Assembly (NCBI RefSeq): GCF_963678635.1
Contig: NC_087063.1
Span: 56,924,759 to 56,988,758, forward strand
Length of the DNA stretch: 64,000 nucleotides
From: Symsagittifera roscoffensis
Taxonomy: Eukaryota; Xenacoelomorpha; Acoela; Convolutidae
Reading direction: 5' to 3'
A model generated the notes under the pieces. It was given only the letters and a program-made list of their open reading frames with translations. It searched no databases and was not told the origin of the DNA. Shown piece by piece: positions 53,922-64,000 of this stretch; position 1 is the first letter of the stretch; each line of letters starts with the position of its first letter. A program made the translations under genes and the position numbers.

Positions 53922-54178
53922 AATGAACGCAAGTAAAGATAAAAAAACACTGACTTTCTTGAAAAATATCAACTTTCGAATTTTAAAGAAAAAAATAGAT
54001 GCCCTTTAAGCTCCTTAAAAGTTTTTTTCTCGCTATTTCCACGTTCGTATTTGAAGAGTGCTATTCGCGTAACTTTCAGCAGATGAATTTCAATAGAGAC
54101 TTTTTAGGCTTTTCCAAAAAAAACAAAAAATCAGCAAGACCTATAAAAGAGTCTCACATCATTCATTACTCTTAATAA
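53922..54178 (+). repeat. Interspersed repeat R1, copy j
   Basis: Starts ATGAACGCAAGTAAAG, is internally shortened and ends AAAAGAGTCTCACATCATTC. Confidence 0.6.
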
Positions 54179-54539
54179 AAACAGAGCTTAGTTACCAGGC
54201 AGGAAAAAGATCCACTCAGTATAAAAAAAACGACAAAAAACTTCAAAAAACTACAAATTAAAAAAATTCAAATTTTTGTCTGCAATCATGTTCTCTTTGA
54301 GCAAAGCATGTCCAGAAACACTAGCGAGGGCAAGTGATGAAAATTCAAAAAACACTTCACAAGCGGCAACTGAGCCTACGAACTTGAATATTTTAATGTA
54401 GAACCCAATATATAATTGTTGTCATTAAAAACTTTGAAGTATAAATTTTATTCCGAGAATTTAACCATTTTAAGCGATCCAGAAAGAAGCATAAAACTTG
54501 TGCTTCCCTCAAAATGGCTCCAAATTAGATCACTAAGCA

Positions 54540-54960
54540 TATAAAATATAGGCCGAAATCACTCATGCCGAACATAGTTTTGAAGCGATAAAAACCCAAA
54601 AACAAAGTCAAGGCTAATAAAATTAAGAATTCCAGGAGTAATTCAGATCACTGAAAGCAACTACATTAAATAAAAATTGCGTACAGAAAATCAATTCTAT
54701 GATGTGGCAATTAGGCCGAAAATACATAAGACAAACTATAGGCCGACAATTTTTGGAAAGGAATATTTCAGTTCAAAAAAATCATGGTCAGATTCGGACC
54801 CATGATCTTTGGCGTATTCTTCATCTCCAGGCTAAGTGCCAGATACGCATAAAAGTTCGAGTTCATTATAAACTAAGATTAAAAAATGATTCTGTTAAGC
54901 AAGTTGTTAACCCGGAAAAAGTCTATATTCCGATTTGATAACGCTTGCTAATCGCAAGCG
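54540..54960 (-). repeat. tRNA-derived repeat R2, copy b
   Basis: Plus strand shows ATAGGCCGAAATC and GCGTACAGAAAATC. The minus-strand tRNA-like B-box region lies at about 54785-54805 (GGGTCCGAATCTGACC). Confidence 0.55.
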
Positions 54961-55059
54961 TAAAAAGACGAAAAAAATTCATAACAGATTATGACTAATA
55001 AAAAGTTTCCCTCGCCCTCAAAACATACACACACATATCCATTTTTTTCGCAAATAGGT

Positions 55060-55500
55060 CACTAAGCCGATAAAATGTAACCCGATATCATTCAGTAAGA
55101 ATAAAATTTTTGAGCGAAAAAAAACAAAAAAAAGAACAAACAAAGTCAAGATTAGTAAAATTACGAACAGCCGAAAAAATCAAAACACTAAAAGCAACTA
55201 CATTGTAACATGCGTACAGCAAAAAAAACAATTCTAAGATGTGGCAACTAAGCCGACAAAACAAGCAGATAAATAATAAGCCTAAAAATTTTTGTGGAAC
55301 GGAATATATCACGTTTAAAAAAACAGGGCGTGTCAGATTTGTAACCCAAGACCTTTGCCGTCCCAGCCGTGTTCGTTACCTTCGTTATAATTATGCAAAT
55401 GGCTGCAGAATTGGCAGGAGTAAAATATTTGAATTACTCACCGATGCATTACGCCTAGATCGACCTTGGACTGACTAGGTACCCCAGCATTTACCTTTCC
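55060..55500 (-). repeat. tRNA-derived repeat R2, copy c
   Basis: Plus strand shows ACTAAGCCGATAAAATG, GCGTACAGCAAAAAAA and AACTAAGCCGACAAAAC. The minus-strand tRNA-like head at about 55325-55385 has a degenerate B-box (GGGTTACAAATCTG). Confidence 0.55.
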
Positions 55501-55627
55501 TGGAATTTATTACTTCTACTTCCCGTTGGAGTCTGAAGCGGATGTAAAAACACTTTCAAGTGACGAAAAATCACAGTAAAACATCCAAACTTAACCAAAA
55601 ATGTAGAAAGTCAACATAGCAAAAACA

Positions 55628-56982
55628 AGTATTCGCTATTTACTTTGCATCACTTTCAGCAGAAGAATTTCAATTGAACTCAAAAAGTGCATTATTCTTA
55701 AGTGCATCAACATTTTGAGACTTTTTACTGAAAAAAAAAACAAAAAAATCAGCAGACCTAAATAAGAGTCTTCACTAAGTTCATTACTCTTAAAAAGTCC
55801 TTCAGATTGAAAAATTATTCAAAACAGAGGCGAAGTTGAGCTTCGCACCACTTGCGATATAAAAATTATACGATGAGTACACGATGACGCTAAAAAAAAT
55901 TAGCAATCAGAACTTCGAACGATGTTACTATTGAAGAAGGAAGTGGAAAAACGATTTAAAAAAATTAAAAGCAAAAAAAAACATTTTTTCGTGTTTGAAT
56001 ACATTCAAGTTTTTCAAAGAGGTCCTAGTGGGGTTGAATTTTGGCAGTCAAAAATTTGCGTCAGAGTCTTATCAATCTCAAAAGTACTGAAATTTAGAAA
56101 AAAAATCGGTGAATAAGCCGACAGAATTGAAGCCGACATCCAATAAGCTGAAACTTTAGTCGAAAAAACATATCACGATAGATATATCAGGACCGTGCGC
56201 AAATTAGATTAGGGCCGTAGATTGATATTTTCTTCGAAACAACCAGAAATCGAAACAACCAAAAATTGCACAATCACAAGTTGATGGCTTATTTTCAACT
56301 AAAAAATAGGTCGAAAAATTATTACTTTGAAAATTACTGAAATAGAGAACTGTTAAAGTCAAAACGCGGGTAATTGGTCCAAAAGTTAAGCTAGGTGCAA
56401 TTATTATAACAAAGTTCCGCCGCCTCAGATTTCTGAGCCACCTCAAAAATTTCCGCCACCTCGAATTCAAAAATACGTTTCGGAAAAGTTCAAAAAATCG
56501 AAACCTTGACATCTCTGCGGGCTATAATTTTAAGAGTAAAAACATTTGGACATAGCTGCCACTGCAAGGAAGCGTCCCATGACTCTCTCTATTGAACCCA
56601 AAAACTCAGATTTAGAAGGGTAGTTTTTGAGAAAGTCAAAATTTTCGTAAACGTTAAAAAATTTTGGAGACGTTTTAGCCAGACGATTTCAGTGGGAAGT
56701 TAGTTTCCCACAACTCGTCTTTTGGAATTTAATAAGAAACTCAGATTTACTGATTAGAACTAAGATTTCATGGCTTAACTTGATTTTAAGACTACTATGG
56801 TTATCTTTTTAAAATCCTATTGCATAGACGCGAAGCAGCGCTTTGTAAACAACCGAGAAACCGACAAAAAGCAGCTCTAAAAATCAAACAAAAAAAGCTG
56901 AGAAATAAGCCTTGAATAATAAAATTTTTGATACGCGTCATAGTTGCATCTCCGTTCTCGAGATTAGCAGTTTAACTTACTC
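55628..56982. repeat. Segment A' (second copy of A)
   Basis: Starts at a 6-base AGTATT shared by the ends of B and A, the junction expected from a tandem duplication by microhomology. It includes palindromic element copy 4 (55824-55859). Confidence 0.9.
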
Positions 56983-56984
56983 TA

Positions 56985-58266
56985 CAAAAAACACTTCACA
57001 AGCGCAACTGAGCCTACGAACTTGAATATTTTAATGTAGAACCCAATATATAATTGTTGTCATTAAAAACTTTGAAGTATAAATTTTATTCCGAGAATTT
57101 AACCATTTTAAGCGATCCAGAAAGAAGCATAAAACTTGTGCTTCCCTCAAAATGGCTCCAAATTAGATCACTAAGCATATAAAATATAGGCCGAAATCAC
57201 TCATGCCGAACATAGTTTTGAAGCGATAAAAACCCAAAAACAAAGTCAAGGCTAATAAAATTAAGAATTCCAGGAGTAATTCAGATCACTGAAAGCAACT
57301 ACATTAAATAAAAATTGCGTACAGAAAATCAATTCTATGATGTGGCAATTAGGCCGAAAATACATAAGACAAACTATAGGGCGACAATTTTTGGAAAGGA
57401 ATATTTCAGTTCAAAAAAATCATGGTCAGATTCGAACCCATGATCTTTGGCGTATTCTTCATCTCCAGGCTAAGTGCCAGATACGCATAAAAGTTCGAGT
57501 TCATTATAAACTAAGATTAAAAAATGATTCTGTTAAGCAAGTTGTTAACCCGGAAAAAGTCTATATTCCGATTTGATAACGCTTGCTAATCGCAAGCGTA
57601 AAAAGACGAAAAAAATTCATAACAGATTATGACTAATAAAAAGTTTCCCTCGCCCTCAAAACATACACACGCATATCCATTTTTTTCGCAAATAGGTCAC
57701 TAAGCCGATAAAATGTAACCCGATATCATTCAGTAAGAATAAAATTTTTGAGCGAAAAAAAAACAAAAAAAAAGAACAAACAAAGTCAAGATTAGTAAAA
57801 TTACGAATAGCCGAAAAAATCAAAACACTAAAAGCAACTACATTGTAACATGCGTACAGCAAAAAAAACAATTCTAAGATGTGGCAACTAAGCCGACAAA
57901 ACAAGCAGATAAATAATAAGCCTAAAAATTTTTGTGGAACGGAATATATCACGTTTAAAAAAACAGGGCGTGTCAGATTTGTAACCCAAGACCTTTGCCG
58001 TCCCAGCCGTGTTCGTTACCTTCGTTATAATTATGCAAATGGCTGCAGAATTGGCAGGAGTAAAATATTTGAATTACTCACCGATGCATTACGCCTAGAT
58101 CGACCTTGGACTGACTAGGTACCCCAGCATTTACCTTTCCTGGAATTTATTACTTCTACTTCCCGTTGGAGTCTGAAGCGGATGTAAAAACACTTTCAAG
58201 TGACGAAAAATCACAGTAAAACATCCAAAATTTAACCAAAAATGTAGAAAGTCAACATAGCAAAAA
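56985..58266. repeat. Segment B' (second copy of B)
   Basis: It is joined to A' through a 2-base TA filler where segment X should be. It carries two R2 copies (about 57180-57600 and 57700-58140). In the first of these the B-box is better preserved (GGGTTCGAATCTGACC on the minus strand, about 57425). Confidence 0.9.
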
Positions 58267-60059
58267 CAAGTATTTTTAAGCCAAGAACCAACCAAGCAAG
58301 TTTCAAGGAGTCAAAATAATAATAATAAAAATAATAATACTATAAAGGAGAAACCTGTTAAGGGAATCAAAGCTGTAAGAAGGTGGAGTGTGTCCACTTT
58401 ATAGAATCAAATAACTGGAAAAACTGGGAAGCCTCAACCACGATTAATAAAAAATCGATTTCCGCACATGGTGCATAGCTGTGAACAAAAACCTCGAAAT
58501 CAGAGCTGAGTACTTACTTAGGTGTATTTAAATAAAAGCAATAATAAATATTTGATTAAGTATGCTTGACCACAAAATGAACATCGTATTAGCTTGCAAG
58601 GCACATGAGAAGAAGTCAAAATATCAAAAAAAAATCAATTTTTGAGTCAAAGGTTTTTAAAGCAGACGGTTATTCGGAGATAAGAAAAAGAGCAATAATC
58701 GAATTCCCGCAGTTTAACATAGACAAACAAAATATCGGAAGCGGATATTGGATGGACATCGTGGAATTTCAGCATAGGCAATCATAAAGTGGCTGAGAAA
58801 TCAGAAATAAAAAGATTAAGATAGTAGAAGTAAAGGACAACCCGGCGCGGCAGTCGAGAAAAAAAAGATAGCCACGGTTTATGAAGGAAAATGTTGGTAT
58901 TCGATCTGTTAAAAGAGCTGCGAGAACATCTCTGTTGAACGTTGACGGATCGGTAAACAGCAACAATGCCCACCCGTCAACAATTTGTTTACACCTTGTA
59001 TCCACTTGTCGCACTTGAAGAATTCACAAATTGCAAGACACTTCCTCTAGTACCACTGCCAATTAAGCTGTCTAAATCTCACTATCCCCAAAAATCTGGT
59101 CTGCAATACTGGAGTAAACATCTTATTAAACACCTCCCAGATTTGTGTCCATTTTGTTCTTTCTTCAATTCTATGCTTATCCTTGTTGTTTGAATTGCTT
59201 TCGTTTTACTTTGCACGCTTGCTGGGCGGGTTTAATGGACAGAAAAGCAAAATCAGTAGGGGGCTGTTGGTTGTTTGTTGAGCAGCGAATTAAGGAGAGC
59301 AAGTGGGAAAACAGAGGGGGCAGTAATGCGATTAGATTACATGCCGCGAGAATGTTGAGATCCGAAGTGACATGCAAATCTGGTCAGATTAAATCGAGAT
59401 TAAGAGAAATGGAAAAATTGAGTAAAAGCCAACATCTAAAACAAGGATTTATACTCCATTTAAATTGTGGGGCAGCATTTGTCGATGAAGAACTTCAGCT
59501 TAAAACAATAAATCAATTATCCTGCGAATAAAGAAACAATGACCACAACCGCCACATAAAATTAACATCGGAACATTTTCATTTTTTGATCGGAAATGAA
59601 GTAAGATTAACAAGAAGACATTTAAAATATCAGAAGACGAGGCTCTCGAATTGCAGAAAGTAGCAAGGTAAAAAAGCTGCGGCCTTGGGCGTCTGATTCT
59701 CAAAATGTAACCGGAATTAGACATCAATTACAAATTGCTGGCCGATTTAGGATCAAAGCCATTTCTGGCCACTGATATAACTTTTCAAACTGGTAATTTC
59801 AAAGTTTGGCGTCTCGGCTCAGTTTTAGTTTTTTCGGCATCAGATAAAAAGTTGAAAGCGAAATGAACTCGTAAGCTTGGCGTTAAATGTAAAAGAGTAT
59901 TCGACCGGAAACAAAAGACTTTCTTCAGTGCAATTTATGATACTTCCTCCCGCCATGAGCCAAATGCGCTACCTGTTTGTCTGCCATTGGAATAACATTT
60001 AAATAATTTATAAGCGCTTTTCCTTGAGTTTCGAAGCATTTGCTCTCTTTCATTAAATC
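58267..60059. other. No recognised gene
   Basis: AT-rich unique-looking DNA. The longest open frame (59145-59531 plus, 128 codons) starts in a TG-rich stretch and matches nothing I know; I do not call it a gene. Confidence 0.5.
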
Positions 60060-60369
60060 TGTTATCCATACGGATATCATAGTAAAACATTCCTATATAA
60101 ACAATGTCCACTCAGGTGCTAAAACTACCAGTTGGTAATGTTTACATATTATAAACCTAAATGATTACATAATACATATAGAAGTCTGAGGATTAAATAA
60201 GTATCTATCTATACCTAACAACATATGTAATAGTTATTATGAAACGCTGTCTCTCAAATGCTTCGAGGTCAGCGTCATCCAGACTTAAACATAGACCGAT
60301 GAATTTAAGTTACCATCGTAGTCTTTTCTATTTCTCATTTCATAGTCAGCGTTTAGCATAGACTTGACA
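60060..60369 (+). repeat. 5' LTR of G3
   Basis: 310 bp from TGTTATCCATACGG to GACTTGACA, with TGT...ACA inverted ends. The start aligns with the G2 LTR (TGTCATCCGG...). A TATA box (CCTATATAAAC) lies at about 60093-60103. Confidence 0.75.
60093..60103 (+). promoter_or_regulatory. TATA box of G3 LTR
   Basis: CTATATAAAC about 35 bases into the LTR, at the same place as CATATAAAA in the G2 LTR. A very short U3 is implied. Confidence 0.55.
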
Positions 60370-60376
60370 ACTTAAT

Positions 60377-60404
60377 TATACCTCACCCAACGGCTGAGGG
60401 TATA
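60377..60404 (+). other. Conserved hairpin before gag ATG (G3)
   Basis: TATACC (60377-60382) pairs with GGTATA (60399-60404); a further TCA/TGA pairing is possible past one bulged base. It ends two bases before the ATG, as in G2. No TGG-type primer-binding site is evident after the LTR, so this region may also serve priming; that is speculation. Confidence 0.45.
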
Positions 60405-60406
60405 AC

Positions 60407-63400
60407 ATGGCGCAGCCAGCAGTCACCAAAAATCCATTGGGGATTACACCCTTTTGGCAAAAAGCGTCCGCGGAACCACCAATAGAGTGGGACAAATGGA
60501 ACCAGCAACTGTTTCTTGGTATCATCGCCAAAGATGGAATGAATTTGAACAAGCTTCTAAATAACCCCCCAGCTGTTCGAAAACCCCAGGAACCAGGATA
60601 CGAGCTCCCCATAGACGGAGAAACAGACAAACAAATACGCGATCGAAACCTTCGAAACCAAGAGAAACGTGTAACATGGGAGAACCAATGTCAACACTTG
60701 GATAATCTTGGCCCCACAGTCGACGGCATACCATGGGAGGAAGCCGATATCAAATGCAGAAGTTACATATACTTGTGTTTGGGGACGGAGGGCCAAAGAC
60801 GAGTTACCCAATATTATCCAAATCTCAGAATTCAAGACACCTCAACCAGAGAGTTTTGGAAACTCCTTAAGCAACTATTTGTTAAAGAACGCAACGTAAC
60901 TTTCGATCGTTACGAAGCGTTCACACGCAAACAGGGAAAAACAGAATCTCTGGAAGAATTCCACTGCGGACTTACGGAACTGGTGGTAAAAGGAAATTTT
61001 AAATGCACGGCATGCAACGATGTTAGTCTCGAATCCGAGATCGTCAGAGACCTATTTATAGCACACATGTCAAACGACGAAGTTCAAAAAGACCTTCTGG
61101 CCGAAACAAAAACTCCCGAACAAGCTTTGGACTACGCAATAAAACGTGAAAGAGGCCTCGAGAACCAGGTTTATATTAGAAAACAGGGAACGACAAATAA
61201 TCATCCCGGAATGCCAAATATTAAATCTGAACCGGTAAATTTCGTTCACAAGCGGGGAGGATTTAAAGCGCATCAGCGAGGTGGACGCAGTAGAGGAGGA
61301 CAAACGTCCAGAAACTATCCTGAGAAAACTGGACAAAAGAAAGATTGTTTCAAATGTGGAAATGCTTTCTCAGGAAATCACTTAGCCCAATGTCCGGCAC
61401 GTGATAAAATCTGCAACAAATGCACTAAAAGGGGCCATTTCGCTAGACTTTGCAAATCAAGTGAGGTCAATGCAATCCAGGAAGAAAACCAAGAACAACA
61501 AGACCTTCAAGATACGGATATGACAGCATACGTTAATTACCTACAAGCGGGTGACGTCATACCAGGGTGGGAGTTAATCCATCCGGACGATACATCGACA
61601 AACTGGATAAATTTTGAACCAAGACGGGCAGAAGAACTATTGGACACAGATCTCAAAGGACACCTGATAAGGGTCCGCTCGGAGAAAAACAACATCGTTT
61701 TTATTGCCGACACAGGATCACCAACATCGTTCGTAAACGAAAAAACAGCCAACCTTCTGGCCACAACAGTAAAATCAGCAGTAAAAACAAGAATGAGAGA
61801 GGATGACGAAGCTAACAGAATGGTATGCTACAATGGCTATAAAATCCCATCTCTTGGCAGACTAACCGCCCCAATTGAATCAGGAGGTTGGACAATCCAC
61901 ACAGCATCCTTCATTGTGGTGGACGACAGGCGGGCGAACATTTTGGGGCGGAATCTTCTCCCACAAATTGGCATCCAGCTACATCAAGAAAGAAAACCAG
62001 CTGGTGAGTCAGTAGGTCAAGTTAATAGTATTGAAAATTCAGACACACAAATTGCGACGTGGGTCAGAAATACTTATCCGGGATTGTGTACACGAATTGG
62101 ACGTTCAAAAAACCATATGGTCCATACACAATTTTTATCGGATTTCAAAGCCTTGCAACAACGGGGGCGTCGAATTCCCATTCATATACAAGAAAAGGTG
62201 GAACACGAAGTTAGATCATTAATCGATCAAGGTCACATCACTCGACTTGAAAAATGTAACGACAACCAATTCATAAGCCCTATCGTCATTACTGTTAAAA
62301 AGGATGGATCAATTAAATTAGCCATGGACTCAAAACAAATAAATAAATCGATCCACAAAAATAAGTACCAGATGCCCAATATTGACGTTCTGTTAGACAA
62401 TATAGCACAATCGGCACAAGAAGGTACAAACAAGCCAGGAACGACGTATTTCTCAACAATAGATCTACGATACGCGTACAGTCAACTACCACTAGACGAA
62501 CCAACCCGTACGCAGTGTAACTTCAGCATAATTGGAGGAAAAGCAACGGGAACATATCAGTTCCAAACCGGTTTCTACGGGCTAACTGATATGCCCGCAG
62601 CATTTCAGAAAGCCATTGATCTGACACTCAACAACGAGAAGGACACTTTCGCGTTTCTAGACGATATTTTAATAATATCCCATGGCACGAAAGAAAAACA
62701 TATTGAAAAATTAACAAAAGTTCTGACCAAACTAGATACGGAAAACATGGCTATTTCAATCGATAAGTGTAAATTTGGTTGTAGGGAAGTAGAATGGTTG
62801 GGATTTACCATAAACGAACACGGCACCATACCTATCCATAAGAAAACGGACGCAATCATAAACCTACCTCATCCAAAAACATTCAAACAATTGAAAAGTT
62901 TCATGGGTTCAGTTCATCACCTAAACAAATTCATTCCAAACTTAGCTCAGTTATGTAATCCCCTTAGACCACTGCTATCAACAGCAAATAAATTTAATTT
63001 CCAGTGGAATGAAGAAAACGGGAAAGCTTTCAAAAATGTCTTAAATGCAGTAAAGAACATAACAGAAAACAGACATTTTGTAACGGACCGAGACACCCGA
63101 ATTGTCTGTGATGCCAGCCGCGAAGGTATAGGCGCGGCCCTGGAACAAAACACACCGGACGGTTGGGCCACAATTGCGTATGCATCACGTTTCCTAAATT
63201 CATGTGAACAAAAATACTCGGTAAACGAACTCGAACTTCTAGCCGCAGTATGGGCCATTGAGCACTTCAAGTACTACTTATACGGCAGACGTTTTACTTT
63301 AATAACGGACCATCAAGCATTAGTTGGTGCATTAAAAAGTAATAGGGGAAATAAAACCTATCAAAGTCGGTTAACCAGATGGATTGATCGACTCATTCCA

Positions 63401-64000
63401 TTCGATTTTGACATACACCACCTAGCTGGTAGTAAAATGGGTCTCATTGACTACATCTCACGACACCCGGTCGGAAAACCTCAACCCCCCGCGTACTGGG
63501 ATGAAAATTTCGTAGTAGCACTAATTGATGATCTCGTAAAATGCGTAGAATTCCAAGATAGCAGTAGTATTAACGCCGCTTGGAATAATGTCAAAACGGC
63601 TAATTATCCAGGCACCAAAAAGCTCGACCGGAACGAGAACTTCGCACGTTCAAATTCGATTCAAACACAAACTGCATTCACTCTGCGTAGTCAATTGTTC
63701 AAATCAAGTCGATCTCAAATTAACTCAATTTCAAACAGCTCAAACTTAAAAATTCAAAACAACATGAGTAGACAATTGCAACAAGGCATGACTTTACCAC
63801 CCTTTCGCCGCATAACAAGGAAAGCACATACCGCAGCCCAAACCCAACTCACGTTCTCTCCCATAAATTACGCATCGTTTAATGCACTTCTATCGAAACC
63901 CCCACCACCAGAACTTACATTCAGTGACGTGACACATCAAGTCATACCCTCTACAAACAGCTTCACATTCAACAGAATCGAATCCAAGAAAGCTGATGCC
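60407..64000 (+). CDS. Intact gag-pol polyprotein of G3 (partial, open at window end)
   Basis: ATG at 60407; 1198 codons without a stop to base 64000, so gag and pol are one fused frame with no frameshift site. Gag opens MAQPAVTKNPLGITPFW. Two zinc knuckles follow: CFKCGNAFSGNHLAQC (from residue 314, unusual spacing) and the standard CNKCTKRGHFARLC. The protease has ADTGSPTSFVNE (Asp about residue 435) and ILGRNLL. RT shows DLRYAYSQLPL, GLTDMPAAFQKAI and the catalytic FAFLDDILI (Asp about 752). RNase H has VCDASREGIGAAL (Asp about 902), NELELLAAVWAIEHF and DYISRH. After residue about 1030 a Ser/Asn/Gln-rich spacer runs to the edge. The product makes the particle and copies the element RNA; integrase must lie downstream. 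Confidence 0.93.
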   Translation, partial: MAQPAVTKNPLGITPFWQKASAEPPIEWDKWNQQLFLGIIAKDGMNLNKLLNNPPAVRKPQEPGYELPIDGETDKQIRDRNLRNQEKRVTWENQCQHLDNLGPTVDGIPWEEADIKCRSYIYLCLGTEGQRRVTQYYPNLRIQDTSTREFWKLLKQLFVKERNVTFDRYEAFTRKQGKTESLEEFHCGLTELVVKGNFKCTACNDVSLESEIVRDLFIAHMSNDEVQKDLLAETKTPEQALDYAIKRERGLENQVYIRKQGTTNNHPGMPNIKSEPVNFVHKRGGFKAHQRGGRSRGGQTSRNYPEKTGQKKDCFKCGNAFSGNHLAQCPARDKICNKCTKRGHFARLCKSSEVNAIQEENQEQQDLQDTDMTAYVNYLQAGDVIPGWELIHPDDTSTNWINFEPRRAEELLDTDLKGHLIRVRSEKNNIVFIADTGSPTSFVNEKTANLLATTVKSAVKTRMREDDEANRMVCYNGYKIPSLGRLTAPIESGGWTIHTASFIVVDDRRANILGRNLLPQIGIQLHQERKPAGESVGQVNSIENSDTQIATWVRNTYPGLCTRIGRSKNHMVHTQFLSDFKALQQRGRRIPIHIQEKVEHEVRSLIDQGHITRLEKCNDNQFISPIVITVKKDGSIKLAMDSKQINKSIHKNKYQMPNIDVLLDNIAQSAQEGTNKPGTTYFSTIDLRYAYSQLPLDEPTRTQCNFSIIGGKATGTYQFQTGFYGLTDMPAAFQKAIDLTLNNEKDTFAFLDDILIISHGTKEKHIEKLTKVLTKLDTENMAISIDKCKFGCREVEWLGFTINEHGTIPIHKKTDAIINLPHPKTFKQLKSFMGSVHHLNKFIPNLAQLCNPLRPLLSTANKFNFQWNEENGKAFKNVLNAVKNITENRHFVTDRDTRIVCDASREGIGAALEQNTPDGWATIAYASRFLNSCEQKYSVNELELLAAVWAIEHFKYYLYGRRFTLITDHQALVGALKSNRGNKTYQSRLTRWIDRLIPFDFDIHHLAGSKMGLIDYISRHPVGKPQPPAYWDENFVVALIDDLVKCVEFQDSSSINAAWNNVKTANYPGTKKLDRNENFARSNSIQTQTAFTLRSQLFKSSRSQINSISNSSNLKIQNNMSRQLQQGMTLPPFRRITRKAHTAAQTQLTFSPINYASFNALLSKPPPPELTFSDVTHQVIPSTNSFTFNRIESKKADA

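Larger units (their letters stand above)
52646..54345. other. Segment X, present once
   Basis: 1.7 kb present between A and B but absent between A' and B'. It contains two R1 copies and a palindromic element. There are no terminal inverted repeats or target duplication, so X is better explained as deleted from the second copy than as an inserted transposon. Confidence 0.7.
54346..55627. repeat. Segment B of the duplication
   Basis: About 1282 bp nearly identical to 56985-58266. Its content is mainly two copies of the tRNA-derived repeat R2. Confidence 0.9.
60060..64000 (+). mobile_element. Young Ty3/gypsy element G3, runs off the window
   Basis: 5' LTR (60060-60369), a very short leader and one uninterrupted gag-pol frame to the window end. 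Same family as G1 and G2 but without any frameshift or stop in 3.6 kb, so it is recent and possibly still mobile. Integrase and the 3' LTR lie beyond 64000. The 5 bases before the LTR are AAATC, the expected target-site repeat at the far end. Confidence 0.9.

Noticed and set aside
52646-54345. Segment X as an inserted transposon
   Set aside because: No terminal repeats or target duplication; the 2-base filler at the A'-B' joint fits deletion better.
59145-59531. 128-codon plus frame near the G3 LTR
   Set aside because: No homologue recognised, no start or splice signals; could be chance.

Overview
The window is eukaryotic and most likely from an invertebrate animal. It is AT-rich and gene-poor. 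It holds an intron-containing gene for a CSPG4/NG2-type transmembrane proteoglycan on the minus strand, several Ty3/gypsy LTR retrotransposons, hAT-type MITEs with 8-bp target duplications, tRNA-derived SINEs and many copies of an unnamed interspersed repeat. The species cannot be named from sequence alone. A gap of exactly 200 N lies at 3137-3336.

Left part. 1-3136 is a heavily decayed Ty3/gypsy copy (G1) on the minus strand. From the gap to 26337 lies one giant Ty3/gypsy-type element on the plus strand, about 23 kb visible. It has a 5' LTR mostly hidden in the gap, a primer-binding site near 3505, and a 3.1-kb structured leader. Next comes gag-protease-RT-RNase H-long spacer-integrase followed by a macro-domain-like extension (6636-16125). 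Then comes a second coding block of about 8.4 kb with no recognised overall homologue (16593-24982), a polypurine tract and a 3' LTR of about 1.3 kb. Frameshifts, in-frame stops and a 46-bp copied patch in integrase show that this copy is decayed but not ancient; the visible 156 bp of the two LTRs differ by five transitions.

Middle. 26338-27812 is a pseudogenised duplicate of the 3' end of the proteoglycan gene. It is followed by a TA microsatellite and a truncated gypsy copy G2 (minus strand, 28006-30419, one LTR). The intact last exon of the proteoglycan gene runs 34173 to 31229. A further exon is at 39845-38841, and the two join in phase 1 across a 4.67-kb intron.

Right part. 40-60 kb is non-coding repeat-rich DNA: about eleven copies of a 250-430-bp interspersed repeat, tRNA-derived repeats, a hAT MITE at 45023-45436, and a near-identical A-X-B-A'-B' duplication at 51289-58266. 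At 60060 a young gypsy element (G3) begins with a 310-bp LTR. Its single gag-pol frame opens at 60407 and stays open to the end of the window (1198 codons), with intact zinc knuckles, protease, RT and RNase H.

The most notable material is the giant retroelement: a macro-like domain after integrase, a huge second ORF, and a leader with tandem RNA elements whose stems are supported by compensatory changes.
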